From Desertivirga arenae (GTDB lineage Bacteria; Bacteroidota; Bacteroidia; Sphingobacteriales; Sphingobacteriaceae): 64,000 nucleotides of DNA. The notes beneath the pieces are model-generated. The model had not been told where the DNA came from, did not search any database, and saw only the letters and a list, made by a program, of their open reading frames with translations. A program made the translations under genes and the position numbers. The stretch is taken from positions 46,618 to 110,617 of the forward strand of contig NZ_JAFEWE010000002.1 of NCBI RefSeq assembly GCF_017355785.1, written 5' to 3'. This document shows, in pieces, positions 18,839 through 27,962 of the stretch. How positions within the stretch are numbered: position 1 is the stretch's first letter; each line of letters starts with the position of its first letter.

Positions 18839-19726
18839 TTAAACCATAAATTCGAGCATACCTTCAATTAATTCAATTCTCACCTCGGCCTGTTGATGGA
18901 TCTCTACCGTTTCATCATCTACGTGAGCAAGCAGATCATGACATTTAATCTTTATATTCTTCGCCTTGCAAATGTCAAATAAATTTGGAGCTTCTATTCC
19001 CTGGAGTTTATTTCCCACATAATTAAGCAATTTTTCCTTCTGACTTTCAGGGATCAGTACTACTTCAAATTCACCGTCTCCCGGATTTGCATGCGGAGAA
19101 AGAACAAGATTTGGGCCTATCGACTGGGTGTTCATGATCTCTACCAGTAGAAATTTCCCCGAGTGATCAATTCCGTCCACCTCCAGCTCACAATAAGCTG
19201 GTTCATAACTTTCGATGATCTGATGTAAAATTTCGACAGCAAGCTTCAGTTTCTTCTCGGGCGTATCCTTCAAACCTTCCTCCTGTTTACCCATTTCCGT
19301 CATTAGAACAGGAAATACCCCGTAGCCGAAACTTTCAAGGAAAAATGAAGAGCCTTTTAAATTATGGATCCGTCCTACATCGTACTTTTTGATCTTCGGA
19401 TTTTGCCAGTGGCTGATCACCAGGTCTTCGTCATCAGAAAGACTAAGAGTTCTTGCAATATTATTTGCCGTGCCTGAGGGGAGCAAGGCAATAGGATAAG
19501 TTTGATGAAGATCCAGCTCCAGAAGTGTTTCTGTAACTTTCCTTACGGTTCCGTCGCCCCCGGCAACTATTAAAAAATCAGTCTGCTCATCTATTTTTGT
19601 CCAGTCATCTCTAACAGATCTATAAACGCAATCTATATTTTGAGCCTCTATTTTTGAAACGAGTTCGTTTGGTGTAAAAGCCTCTTCTCCGGCTTTGGGA
19701 TTATGCAATAATGTTGCTTTTGGCAT
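18839..19726 (-). CDS. Diacylglycerol kinase family (YegS/BmrU-like) lipid kinase
   Basis: A 295-residue cytosolic lipid kinase of the DAGK catalytic-domain family, which phosphorylates diacylglycerol or a related lipid. The ATP-binding motif is FLIVAGGDGTVRKV, followed by ALLPSGTANNIARTL, both diagnostic for this family. A C-terminal beta-sandwich contains SPHANPGDGEFEVVLIPE. It is the first gene of a pair with osmC and is divergent from surE, 71 bp apart. Confidence 0.9.
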   Translation of the reverse strand: MPKATLLHNPKAGEEAFTPNELVSKIEAQNIDCVYRSVRDDWTKIDEQTDFLIVAGGDGTVRKVTETLLELDLHQTYPIALLPSGTANNIARTLSLSDDEDLVISHWQNPKIKKYDVGRIHNLKGSSFFLESFGYGVFPVLMTEMGKQEEGLKDTPEKKLKLAVEILHQIIESYEPAYCELEVDGIDHSGKFLLVEIMNTQSIGPNLVLSPHANPGDGEFEVVLIPESQKEKLLNYVGNKLQGIEAPNLFDICKAKNIKIKCHDLLAHVDDETVEIHQQAEVRIELIEGMLEFMV

Positions 19727-19797
19727 ATTCAGAATCAGTTAAACATTCAAACAGCCCTAGTGTTAATAAGTTGACTTTTTAACGAAATATTTGATTT

Positions 19798-20532
19798 ATG
19801 AGGATTCTGATAGCAAATGATGACGGAATATACAGTCCGGGAATTGCTGCACTAGCGAAAGTAGCGAAGAAATTTGGAGAGGTTCGAGTAGTAGCTCCGG
19901 ATGTTGAGCAATCTTCTATGGGACACGCAGTTACGCACTCCCGTCCTCTTACCTATAAAAAATCCCCAATAGAATTTCCCGGTATTGAAGCTTACCGGGT
20001 AAACGGAACTCCAGCAGATTGTGTGGCCCTTGGAACCCACCTGTGGAGTAACACAGATGTTGTATTATCCGGAATAAACATGGGACCAAATCTTGGTAAC
20101 GGGATGTGGCATTCAGGAACCCTTGCAGCAGCTAAGCAAGCAGTCCTTCTTGGGATCAAAGGGATCGCTTTAAGTACTCCGGTGGGGAAAACCGAACCTG
20201 ATTTCGAAGCTCTTGCACCCTATGTGGAACAGACACTGGCGTTACTGCTTGAGAAAAAGGAGCTAGGGCTTTACAATGTTAACTTTCCGCCAGAACCAAC
20301 AGGTATCAAATGGACCAGGCAATCAGTAAGGCTATATGATGGAACTATTATTCCGGGTACCGACCCGATGGGAAGAAAACATTATTGGTTTACTGTAACA
20401 CCACTCGAACCTGCAGAAGAAGGCACTGATCGCTGGGCTGTAGAGAATGGATTTGTCTCTGTTACTCCGTTAAGGCTCGACCTTACTAATGAGATGGAAT
20501 TGCAAAAACTATCAAAAGAGCATCCTTTATAG
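19798..20532 (+). CDS. surE: 5'/3'-nucleotidase SurE
   Basis: Survival protein SurE, a metal-dependent phosphatase that hydrolyses nucleoside 5'- and 3'-monophosphates in the cytosol. It has 244 residues. The metal ligands are visible: the Asp pair in ILIANDDGIYSPG near the N-terminus, Ser in DVEQSSMGHAVT, and Asn in LSGINMGPNLGNGMWHSGT. Lengths match the family. It is followed after 27 bp by an antiporter gene on the same strand. Confidence 0.96.
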   Translation: MRILIANDDGIYSPGIAALAKVAKKFGEVRVVAPDVEQSSMGHAVTHSRPLTYKKSPIEFPGIEAYRVNGTPADCVALGTHLWSNTDVVLSGINMGPNLGNGMWHSGTLAAAKQAVLLGIKGIALSTPVGKTEPDFEALAPYVEQTLALLLEKKELGLYNVNFPPEPTGIKWTRQSVRLYDGTIIPGTDPMGRKHYWFTVTPLEPAEEGTDRWAVENGFVSVTPLRLDLTNEMELQKLSKEHPL

Positions 20533-20559
20533 GCAGCGATAAAGGCAGAACGCTCTCGA

Positions 20560-21801
20560 ATGAACATTTACATTATTGGTATCAGCATCGTAGGGCTGGC
20601 TTCCCTTGCTATGGCATGGATGCCTGCCCTTACCGAAAAAACAGGAATATCCTATTCGGTGTGGTATATCCTGGCAGGAATTCTTCTTTACACCTTTTTC
20701 GATTTCTTCCCTAATCCCGACCCAATCCGAAAAGAATCGTATACCATTCACCTTTCCGAGTTGGTGGTCATCATTTCATTAATGGGAACGGGACTCAAAT
20801 TAGACGAACCATTCTCTCTGAAAAGTTGGCGACTCCCCTTTCGACTGGTGACTATCACCATGCTCCTTTCTATAGGCTTGGTAACCCTCCTGTCCTATTA
20901 TTCTCTGGGATTTGGTTTGGCGGCCGCTTTACTTTTAGGAGCTGTTCTTGCGCCAACCGATCCGGTGTTAGCTTCCGACGTTCAGGTTGGTCCACCGCTG
21001 GAAAAAGATCAGAACAAGGTGCGATTTGCATTAACGGCGGAAGCGGGAATGAATGATGGAATGGCCTTCCCTTTTACCTGGCTTGCCATAAGTGCGGCTT
21101 TAGGAGGAGTACTAACCAAGGAGAATTTTCTGGAATGGCTTTGGGTGGACATTATTTACCGAATTCTAGCTGGACTCGTAATAGGTTATGTGATAGGCCG
21201 GATTCTTGCCTGGTTACTATTTTATCTTCCCAAAAAAGGAATAACAGTGGAAATCAGGGACGGCTTCGTCGCCATTTCAACCACATTGACTGTGTATGGT
21301 TTAACTGAATTAGCTCATGGTTACGGCTTCATTGCTGTTTTTGTTGCAGCTGTAACCATGAGGAATTACGAGCTTGATCATCACTATCATACCAAAATGC
21401 ATTCCTTCACCGATCAGATCGAACGTATCTTGCTTGCTATTGTCCTGATCTTGTTTGGGGGAAGTCTGGCTACTGGGATTCTGGAAAAGCTAAACTGGCA
21501 GATGGTCGCCTTTGCACTTGTTTTCCTGTTCATTATCCGGCCGGTAACAGCCTACATCTCTTTGTTCTCCTCCGGCCTTACAGTAAAAGAAAAGTTAGGG
21601 ATCAGTTTTTTTGGAATAAGAGGGATCGGCTCCTTCTTTTACCTCTCCTTTGCGCTGAGTAAGGCAGAGTTTAGCCATGTTGACGAACTCTGGGCTACAC
21701 TTGCATTAGTAGTGTTACTCTCGATTGTATTTCACGGTTGCACAGCAGCACTAAGTATGAAGTATATTGAAAAAGACCAACAACAAGGGGAAGAGACTTG
21801 A
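20560..21801 (+). CDS. Cation:proton antiporter (CPA1, NhaP-like)
   Basis: A 413-residue inner-membrane antiporter with about 12 hydrophobic segments, of the Na+/H+ exchanger superfamily. The core shows ALLLGAVLAPTDPVLASDVQ, which carries the CPA1 Asp-Pro motif, and TAEAGMNDGMAFPFTWLAIS with the Asn-Asp pair expected at the ion site. A late segment has GIRGIGSFFYLSFAL, also typical. It exchanges Na+ or K+ for H+; the ion cannot be read from sequence. It is probably co-transcribed with surE. Confidence 0.9.
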   Translation: MNIYIIGISIVGLASLAMAWMPALTEKTGISYSVWYILAGILLYTFFDFFPNPDPIRKESYTIHLSELVVIISLMGTGLKLDEPFSLKSWRLPFRLVTITMLLSIGLVTLLSYYSLGFGLAAALLLGAVLAPTDPVLASDVQVGPPLEKDQNKVRFALTAEAGMNDGMAFPFTWLAISAALGGVLTKENFLEWLWVDIIYRILAGLVIGYVIGRILAWLLFYLPKKGITVEIRDGFVAISTTLTVYGLTELAHGYGFIAVFVAAVTMRNYELDHHYHTKMHSFTDQIERILLAIVLILFGGSLATGILEKLNWQMVAFALVFLFIIRPVTAYISLFSSGLTVKEKLGISFFGIRGIGSFFYLSFALSKAEFSHVDELWATLALVVLLSIVFHGCTAALSMKYIEKDQQQGEET

Positions 21802-21821
21802 TTACCAGAAACTAAGGATCG

Positions 21822-22751
21822 CTAGTCAGATTGTTTATTCTGCCTTTTCAAGGAACTTGGTAATACACCATATTTCTTTTTGAAGGCAGCTGTAAAGTGG
21901 TGAGGATTTTTATATCCTACTTCGTAAGAAACTTCATTAACAGGAGCGCCATTTTCTAAAAGGATCCGTGCCTTTTCCATACGAAAGTCGTACAGGTACC
22001 CGAATACGGTAGTCCCAATTACCTCCTTGAATCCCTTTTTCAGTTTAAAGTCATTCAACCCAACTTTATGAGCAAGTTCAATTAAAGAACAGGGACTTTG
22101 TATATTCCGTTCAATAAAGTCCTTTGCCTGATAAATTTTGTTCAAGTCATAAGTCTTAATAGAAATAAAGCTGTTCTGTTTACGTCGCTTGGTCTCGTTA
22201 CTGATCAGAAGAAGAAGTTCAAGCATTTTAGCCTCATAGAATATCCTTCTGGAATACCCAGTGTGCCCGCAGCGAATAATACTATCAAGGACTGAACCCA
22301 GGGAAGGAGTAATTGGAAGCGACTTTAGCAAGCCATCATCCAGGTCTTCCATCAGCTCCGCCACTATCCTCTCATCAAAACTCAAGGCAACTAGTTTAAG
22401 GGGACCGTCTGCCTCCATTAGAAGCGACAAAGGAGTTCGTGGCAACACCATATACTGATTTTCCAATGAGCCTATTCGAATGTTGGCAGTATAGATCTCA
22501 GCCTTTCCCCTAAGGATGAATAAAATTCCACTGCATTGAGCATGCTTCTCTAAAATTAAAGAGGCAGTACTTCCCGGTTCAAAGCCAGCAATAAGAATAT
22601 GTTTATCATCAAAATCAACCTCTTCAGTTTTCAACACTTTGCTGTACAGGGAAGCATGAGCATTTTCATAAACAGAAACAGCGTTAATGGTCTGCTTATA
22701 ATGCTCCGGTAACTGATGGCTATAGTCTGCTATCTTAATTTCAATTCTCAA
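21822..22751 (-). CDS. AraC family regulator next to a heme/iron uptake operon
   Basis: A 309-residue regulator whose C-terminal 110 residues form the AraC/XylS DNA-binding domain (SLIELAHKVGLNDFKLKKGF, and VSYEVGYKNPHHFTAAFKKK). The N-terminal 190 residues form an effector domain without a recognised enzyme motif. It is divergent from the TonB receptor/HmuY operon with about 155 bp between starts, and resembles PchR-like iron-uptake activators. Control of that operon is therefore likely but inferred. Confidence 0.88.
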   Translation of the reverse strand: MRIEIKIADYSHQLPEHYKQTINAVSVYENAHASLYSKVLKTEEVDFDDKHILIAGFEPGSTASLILEKHAQCSGILFILRGKAEIYTANIRIGSLENQYMVLPRTPLSLLMEADGPLKLVALSFDERIVAELMEDLDDGLLKSLPITPSLGSVLDSIIRCGHTGYSRRIFYEAKMLELLLLISNETKRRKQNSFISIKTYDLNKIYQAKDFIERNIQSPCSLIELAHKVGLNDFKLKKGFKEVIGTTVFGYLYDFRMEKARILLENGAPVNEVSYEVGYKNPHHFTAAFKKKYGVLPSSLKRQNKQSD

Positions 22752-22797
22752 GTCTTTCGCTGATAATGTCCGGTGAGCAAAAATGCAAATAGTTTAA

Positions 22798-22818
22798 GAA
22801 TAGAATTAATCTAAATAA
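22798..22818. promoter_or_regulatory. Candidate iron-responsive operator
   Basis: TAGAATTAATCTA at 22801-22813 is an imperfect inverted repeat (TAGA...TCTA) in the divergent region between the AraC gene and the heme uptake operon. It resembles Fur/DtxR-type boxes with TTAGA...TCTAA half sites. Only one flank extends the symmetry, so this is a weak call. Confidence 0.35.
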
Positions 22819-22906
22819 ACTTTATCCCTCTCGCGTTGATTATAATCCTTCTGCAATTGACGCCTGGTTTTGTAACACCTTTACTTTGTGGCTTTTAAAA
22901 TCAGCT

Positions 22907-25171
22907 ATGAATTTGTTCTGTTCGTCCTTATTTCTTTTACTTGGATTACAAATAGGCTTTGCACAGAAAACAGGAACCGTTACCGGGAGATTAATTACGC
23001 CAGAGGGGCAACCACTACCTTATATTGCCTTAAAGCTGGAAGGTTCAAAATCGGAGGCTAACACCAAAGAGAACGGAACTTTTTCGTTCACCGCCCCAGC
23101 AGGGCAGTATCACTTACAAATCCTTTTACCAGGCGTAAAATCTCCCGGATATCCTGTAGAGGTAATTGCAGGGCAAACGTTAAACATTCCCGACATTTCT
23201 GTCGCCACTTCTTCACTACAACTTCAGGATGTTGTTGTAACCGGACAGTATGAACCGCAGTCGCTGAAGAACGCCGTACAGAAAGTGCGGGTGATCTCTG
23301 CAGAACGGATCAGGCTTCGCGCAGCTACAGACATTCCTTCTTTGCTGAATACTGAGTTGGGTATTCGTTTTAACAATGACCTGATCCTTGGAGAATCAGA
23401 CGTACAGATCATGGGCATGTCGGGACAAAATGTAAAAGTGCTGTTAGACGGAATCCCTCTGGTAGACAGGGGTGCATCCAGACAAAGTCTTAGTCAGATC
23501 GATATTAATACCATTTCCCGCATTGAAATTATTGAAGGGCCCATGTCTGTTAGCTATGGTACTGATGCACTTGCAGGTGTTATCAATATCATCACCAGGA
23601 AAAGTCAGGGAGAAAAGCTATCTGTTACAGCCAGATTGCAGGAAGAAACCGTAGGCAAGGAATACAAAGGTTTTACCAATAAGGGACTGCACAACCAACA
23701 CATCAGCGCTAATTGGGCTAACAAACAGTGGGAGGTTCAAGGTGGCTTCAGCCGGAATGACAATGGCGGGTGGCAGGGGGACTTCCAAGGTAGAGCCAAG
23801 CAATGGCGACCTAAAAACCAGGGACTTGCTAACGGGAGGTTGGGATTCAGGATGAAGACCCTGTCCCTATCCTATCGTCTCGACTATCTAAATGAAGCTA
23901 TTGACTCTCCTGGAGATATTAATACAGCCACCAACAAAACGACTGATGTTGAATATCTTACTGATCGTTATACTCACCAGGCCCAGGCAGAGTTGAAGGT
24001 CAACGAGCGCTTAACCGCAACAGGAGTAGCATCCTACCAGGATTACAAACGCAGGACTTTAACAACAGATATCGACTTTAGCACAGGGAAAAGAACCTTA
24101 AACACTAATGCGGGAACTCAGGATATATCGGCTTTCAACAGTAGATTATTTCGTGGAAACGTGCAGTACAAATTGACCTCCGGGATAGCTCTGCAAACTG
24201 GTGCTGAGGTAAAATTGGACGAAGCTTCAGGAGACCGGATCAAAGGCTCTCCTGCCATTAATGATTATTCAATTTTTGCTACTTCAGAGATTCATGTCAA
24301 ACCTAAGGGAATCATCGGCAGGATCACCCTTAAGCCAGGATTAAGATTTAACATTAATTCAGTTTATGATGCTCCTCCTGCTATCCCCTCCTTGAGCCTT
24401 AAATTGGATCTGCCAGCATCCTTTGATCTTCGTCTCTCCTATGCAAGAGGCTTCAGAGCACCTGCTTTACGCGAACTGTATTTCAACTTCTTCGATGCCA
24501 ATCACTCTATCCGGGGTAACGAAAACCTCAAGGCAGAGGAGTCTGATAGCTTTACGGGCTCTTTGTCCTGGGAAACAAACAATGTCTCCGTACCCCAATT
24601 TAAGTCCATTATCTCTGGTTTCTACAATCACTATAAAAACCAGATCGACTACGGCACAGACCCTGAAGATCCTTCAGTTTTTGTCCTTATCAATATTGGA
24701 AAATATAAAACCCAAGGCTACACGCTGGAAAACAGCCTGCAGTTCAAGAAATTGCAAGCCAGCGCGGGATTCGCTTATATCGGCAGATACAATCTTTATA
24801 ATGAAACGAATGCGGAACTCCCGGCTTTTCTGTGGACACCTGAGCTAAATGGTAATCTTACCTGGAAGGCGAGTTCAAAAACCTCAGCCAACCTGGCTTA
24901 CAAATATTCCGGCCGCCGCCCTAATTATATTGTAAACGGTGATGATCTTGTTCAGAGCAGCACTACAAGTTATCACATGGCTGATTTTAATCTCAGCAGG
25001 AAGATCACCGGGAATATTAATCTTAATGGGGGAGTTAAGAACATCTTCAATGTAACTAGCCTGACCAGCTCATCGCAATCTTCGGGTACCCATAGCAGCT
25101 CATCAGGAACACCCATAAGCTATGGCCGCTCTTACTTCCTGGGACTAAGTTTCCAATGGACAAAAATTTAA
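22907..25171 (+). CDS. TonB-dependent receptor, heme/iron uptake
   Basis: Outer-membrane active transporter of about 754 residues, probably for heme or a siderophore. A signal peptide ends near AQKTGTV. A carboxypeptidase-like regulatory domain (GRLITPEGQPLPYIALKLEG) precedes the plug (LQLQDVVVTGQYEPQS as TonB-box-like region; VLLDGIPLVDRGASRQSLSQ; IEIIEGPMSVSYGTDALAGV), and a 22-strand barrel follows, with FRAPALRELYFNF and an aromatic C-terminus. Start: the frame opens with TTG at 22886, but the ATG at 22907 directly precedes the signal peptide. It heads an operon with HmuY (30 bp) and DUF6607 genes, which points to heme. Confidence 0.92.
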   Translation: MNLFCSSLFLLLGLQIGFAQKTGTVTGRLITPEGQPLPYIALKLEGSKSEANTKENGTFSFTAPAGQYHLQILLPGVKSPGYPVEVIAGQTLNIPDISVATSSLQLQDVVVTGQYEPQSLKNAVQKVRVISAERIRLRAATDIPSLLNTELGIRFNNDLILGESDVQIMGMSGQNVKVLLDGIPLVDRGASRQSLSQIDINTISRIEIIEGPMSVSYGTDALAGVINIITRKSQGEKLSVTARLQEETVGKEYKGFTNKGLHNQHISANWANKQWEVQGGFSRNDNGGWQGDFQGRAKQWRPKNQGLANGRLGFRMKTLSLSYRLDYLNEAIDSPGDINTATNKTTDVEYLTDRYTHQAQAELKVNERLTATGVASYQDYKRRTLTTDIDFSTGKRTLNTNAGTQDISAFNSRLFRGNVQYKLTSGIALQTGAEVKLDEASGDRIKGSPAINDYSIFATSEIHVKPKGIIGRITLKPGLRFNINSVYDAPPAIPSLSLKLDLPASFDLRLSYARGFRAPALRELYFNFFDANHSIRGNENLKAEESDSFTGSLSWETNNVSVPQFKSIISGFYNHYKNQIDYGTDPEDPSVFVLINIGKYKTQGYTLENSLQFKKLQASAGFAYIGRYNLYNETNAELPAFLWTPELNGNLTWKASSKTSANLAYKYSGRRPNYIVNGDDLVQSSTTSYHMADFNLSRKITGNINLNGGVKNIFNVTSLTSSSQSSGTHSSSSGTPISYGRSYFLGLSFQWTKI

Positions 25172-25201
25172 TTCTATCAATATATATTCAAAAACACCAT
25201 C

Positions 25202-26611
25202 ATGATTCGTTTTTTCAAACTTCTATCGATCCCTGTCTTCTTTTTTCTGGCAACGGCCTGCCAGCAAGATGATCCTCCCCTTCCGGATAACACTTCAAAC
25301 TTTGAAGCCTCGCTCCAGGGTTTTGACGGTAACGAAACAACTGTAAAAGTTAAACTAGACCGGGTAGCAGAGGTGAGTACCCCAATTACAGTTTCATTTC
25401 AAGCTACAAGACTTAATTATAGTTCAGAATTCTCCATCAGCCAAGCAACTGGAGCTGAATCTGTAACCGTTCAGCCGGATAATATAAACGGAACGGTTGC
25501 TCTCACTATCCCTGTCGGAAGCGATAATGCGTCCTTTAAGGTTAGCAAGCTTCCTGCTGCATTTTTCAATGGTGATGAAAGCATCAGCTTCAAAATTACA
25601 GCTGTTGGACAACCGGCCCTTATTGGAAAAACTGCCGAGCTTAAATTAAGCTTCGCCTCAATAACCTCTCAAGGGAGTCAACTTACGCTTGAAGGGAAAA
25701 CGAGCGAATCTGCCTATACTAATTCCGTTTTTGCAGACTTAAGCGCTAATAAACAAGTTCCCGTCAACCGTAAAAGCTGGAACCTCGGTTTTAGCAGTGG
25801 TTCCTTGTTCCGGGTAGTGTTAAATCATGCATATCAGACAACAGCCGTAGCTACAACAAAAACAGATATCAGTACAGTTACTCTTGCTGATGCCGACCTG
25901 GTCCTTAATCTGGATCATGATATTTCCAATACGGCAACCAGTGTTCTTACCGATGCCTGGACCGGAGAATTGAATAAAACTGTGTTTGCTGAAGTATCTG
26001 CCAATGCTAATGAGAATAAAGTATACCTGGTCAGTTTTGAGGGAAGCAAGACTAAAGACAAATGGTATAAGGTGAAGGTAAACCGGAATGGAGATAATTA
26101 CCGGGTTCAGTACGCCAGGATTGGTGAAACTACCATTAAAACAGTTGATATAGATAAAAAAGCCGACTATAACTTCAGCTTCTTATCACTTGAAAATAAT
26201 GTAGTTGTTGAAGTAGAGCCTCGTAAGAACAACTGGGACGTTGAGTGGAGCTACAGTACTTACAACTCGGGACTAAACACGCCCTATTGGTTCCAGGACT
26301 TTATCCTGATCAATCATCTAGCAGGAGTACAGGCCGCAGAGGTACTAGAGGCTACAGTAAAATATGATGATTTTGCAGAGAGCAACCTTAGCGCTGCCAC
26401 CTGGTTAAGCACGCGTGATGCTATCGGAAGCAAATGGCGATCCACCGCACCAGGAGGTACCACAGGCATCAAGAGAGATCGCTATTACCTCATCAAAGAT
26501 CCACAATCAAACATCTACAAAATGAAGTTTGTAAGTATGGGCCTGGGAGCTGATGGCGGAGAACGTGGAAGACCTGTTATTGAATATAAATTAGTTAAAA
26601 AAGGAAATTAA
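25202..26611 (+). CDS. HmuY-like heme-binding lipoprotein
   Basis: A 469-residue lipoprotein with a lipobox (PVFFFLATACQQ, Cys near residue 20). The N-terminal 150 residues form a Calx-beta-like sandwich (VSTPITVSFQATRLNYSS), and residues about 160-469 match the HmuY domain, with NRKSWNLGFSSGSLFRVVLN and WSYSTYNSGLNTPYWFQDFI. HmuY proteins capture heme at the cell surface and hand it to the TonB receptor encoded just upstream. Axial ligands differ among HmuY homologues, so heme binding here is inferred from family and operon context. Confidence 0.88.
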   Translation: MIRFFKLLSIPVFFFLATACQQDDPPLPDNTSNFEASLQGFDGNETTVKVKLDRVAEVSTPITVSFQATRLNYSSEFSISQATGAESVTVQPDNINGTVALTIPVGSDNASFKVSKLPAAFFNGDESISFKITAVGQPALIGKTAELKLSFASITSQGSQLTLEGKTSESAYTNSVFADLSANKQVPVNRKSWNLGFSSGSLFRVVLNHAYQTTAVATTKTDISTVTLADADLVLNLDHDISNTATSVLTDAWTGELNKTVFAEVSANANENKVYLVSFEGSKTKDKWYKVKVNRNGDNYRVQYARIGETTIKTVDIDKKADYNFSFLSLENNVVVEVEPRKNNWDVEWSYSTYNSGLNTPYWFQDFILINHLAGVQAAEVLEATVKYDDFAESNLSAATWLSTRDAIGSKWRSTAPGGTTGIKRDRYYLIKDPQSNIYKMKFVSMGLGADGGERGRPVIEYKLVKKGN

Positions 26612-26624
26612 TCAGACCAACACC

Positions 26625-27539
26625 ATGACAAGAACATATCTATTACTACTTATAGTAGCTTTTCTTTCCGGCACGAGCATGGCCCAGACAAAACTTGATC
26701 AGGACCGGAAATCAATAAAAGAAATGGCGGGCTTTTATAAAGTCACTTTCAATTATGCTGAAACCTTTGCTCCCGACAGCGCCTACAAATTCCACCCCAG
26801 GTATCAATCATGGGGTCACGAATGGGTCACGGTTGTTGAAGACAGTCCGAAGAAGATCTCCCTGCAACATCTATTGGTTGTTGGAGATAGTATGGTGATC
26901 AAACACTGGCGTCAGGACTGGTCCTATGAAGATCCTACCCTGCTCGTATTTGACAAAGAGAACACCTGGAAAAAGCTTCACCTAAATGCGGCAGATGTAA
27001 AAGGAAAATGGACACAAAGGGTATTCCAGGTAGATGATAGTCCCCGCTACGAAAGCACCGGTACCTGGGTACATGTAGACGGGCGGCATCAGTGGCAGAG
27101 TGAAACAGACTCTCCTCTTCCACGCCGGGAATTTACGAAACGTAACGATTACAATGTGCTTCGCAGGGGTAACAGGGTGTATTTTACTGAAACAGGCTGG
27201 ATGTTTGAACAGGATAACAAAAAGATCGTCCGCGGTGAAAAAGGAGATAAATTACTCGCAATGGAAAAAGGATATGAGGAATTTATAAAAGCAGATCCTT
27301 CAAAATTTACCTATGCACAAAAATGGTGGAACGAGCAAGGGACTTATTGGAAAGACATCCGCTCTGTGTGGGATGAAGTCTTCGCAAAAAATGACAAGAT
27401 CCATTTGCAAAACAAAAAAGATGGGAAGACCTTATTTGAGCGACTTTTCGAACTAGGCGACCAGTCAAGCAAAGAAAAATGGGCTTCCACAAAGAATAAA
27501 AGCGAAAGCAGAGCTGTTATTGCCTCTTATTTACAATAG
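26625..27539 (+). CDS. DUF6607 family secreted protein
   Basis: A 304-residue exported protein with a signal peptide (TYLLLLIVAFLSGTSMAQ). The mature part is rich in Trp and Tyr (HPRYQSWGHEWVTVVEDSPK; IKHWRQDWSYEDP; YAQKWWNEQGTYWKDIRSVW). It matches the DUF6607 family, which regularly accompanies HmuY and TonB receptor genes. Function is unknown; periplasmic handling of heme or iron is a reasonable guess. It is the last gene of the operon, 13 bp after hmuY. Confidence 0.85.
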   Translation: MTRTYLLLLIVAFLSGTSMAQTKLDQDRKSIKEMAGFYKVTFNYAETFAPDSAYKFHPRYQSWGHEWVTVVEDSPKKISLQHLLVVGDSMVIKHWRQDWSYEDPTLLVFDKENTWKKLHLNAADVKGKWTQRVFQVDDSPRYESTGTWVHVDGRHQWQSETDSPLPRREFTKRNDYNVLRRGNRVYFTETGWMFEQDNKKIVRGEKGDKLLAMEKGYEEFIKADPSKFTYAQKWWNEQGTYWKDIRSVWDEVFAKNDKIHLQNKKDGKTLFERLFELGDQSSKEKWASTKNKSESRAVIASYLQ

Positions 27540-27592
27540 GAAAAGAACGTCCATGCTGAAATAACCTCTTTACTTTTAATATACTTCATTTC

Positions 27593-27650
27593 CCTGGGGA
27601 GTTTTCTGAAAAGAAGCTCCCTTTGTTGCTTTCGGTTTTTGCTCCCCAGG
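27593..27650. other. Long-range hairpin downstream of the heme operon
   Basis: CCTGGGGAG (27593-27601) and CTCCCCAGG (27642-27650) form a perfect nine-base stem around a 40-base loop, just after the DUF6607 gene. It could help end the heme operon transcript or mark an intergenic repeat. No gene is convincing in 27540-27740. Confidence 0.4.
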
Positions 27651-27743
27651 CCGTAAAAAAGTCAGAAAAGAAAGCGTTTCCTATTCGTATGCTACCCTTG
27701 CCCCTTTCATAAGCAGGCTTTTCTTTAGCAACAAAATAGATAG

Positions 27744-27910
27744 ACTTCGGGAGTAGCAAAAGGAAACTACAATAAGAATAGCTGGATAGACACGAAGACT
27801 GGCAACAAGGTTCCCGCAGCAAGCATCAGATCTGATAATGCTGAAAAACTTGTCAGGTTCAGGGCTCCCAACGTGGATACAGACTGGGTACTGATCTTAA
27901 GAGGCGACTA
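27744..27910 (+). pseudogene. C-terminal remnant of a glycoside hydrolase (collagen-binding-like domain)
   Basis: An open stretch with no start codon reads GNYNKNSWIDTKTGNKVPAA followed shortly by FRAPNVDTDWVLILRGD and a stop at 27908-27910. This fits the final beta-sandwich found at the end of several Bacteroidota glycoside hydrolases (pattern W-x(5)-TG, then F-x-P, then DWVL-x-L). Upstream in the same frame is a stop at 27741-27743 and no further homology was recognised. It is probably the last trace of a lost hydrolase gene. Its stop codon lies inside the hairpin at 27895-27928. Confidence 0.55.
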
Positions 27911-27928
27911 GTTCTCCGCCTCTTAAGA
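27895..27928. terminator. Strong hairpin, likely bidirectional terminator
   Basis: TCTTAAGAGGCG (27895-27906) pairs perfectly with CGCCTCTTAAGA (27917-27928), with a ten-base loop. It lies between the hydrolase remnant and the convergent DUF6266 gene. The trailing T run is weak. Confidence 0.65.
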
Positions 27929-27962
27929 CAATTAGTATTGTAATTTATTTCGAATAAATAGC

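Noticed and set aside
27586..27822. Minus-strand 78-residue frame
   Set aside because: Low-complexity, no domain, overlaps hairpins and a pseudogene fragment on the other strand.
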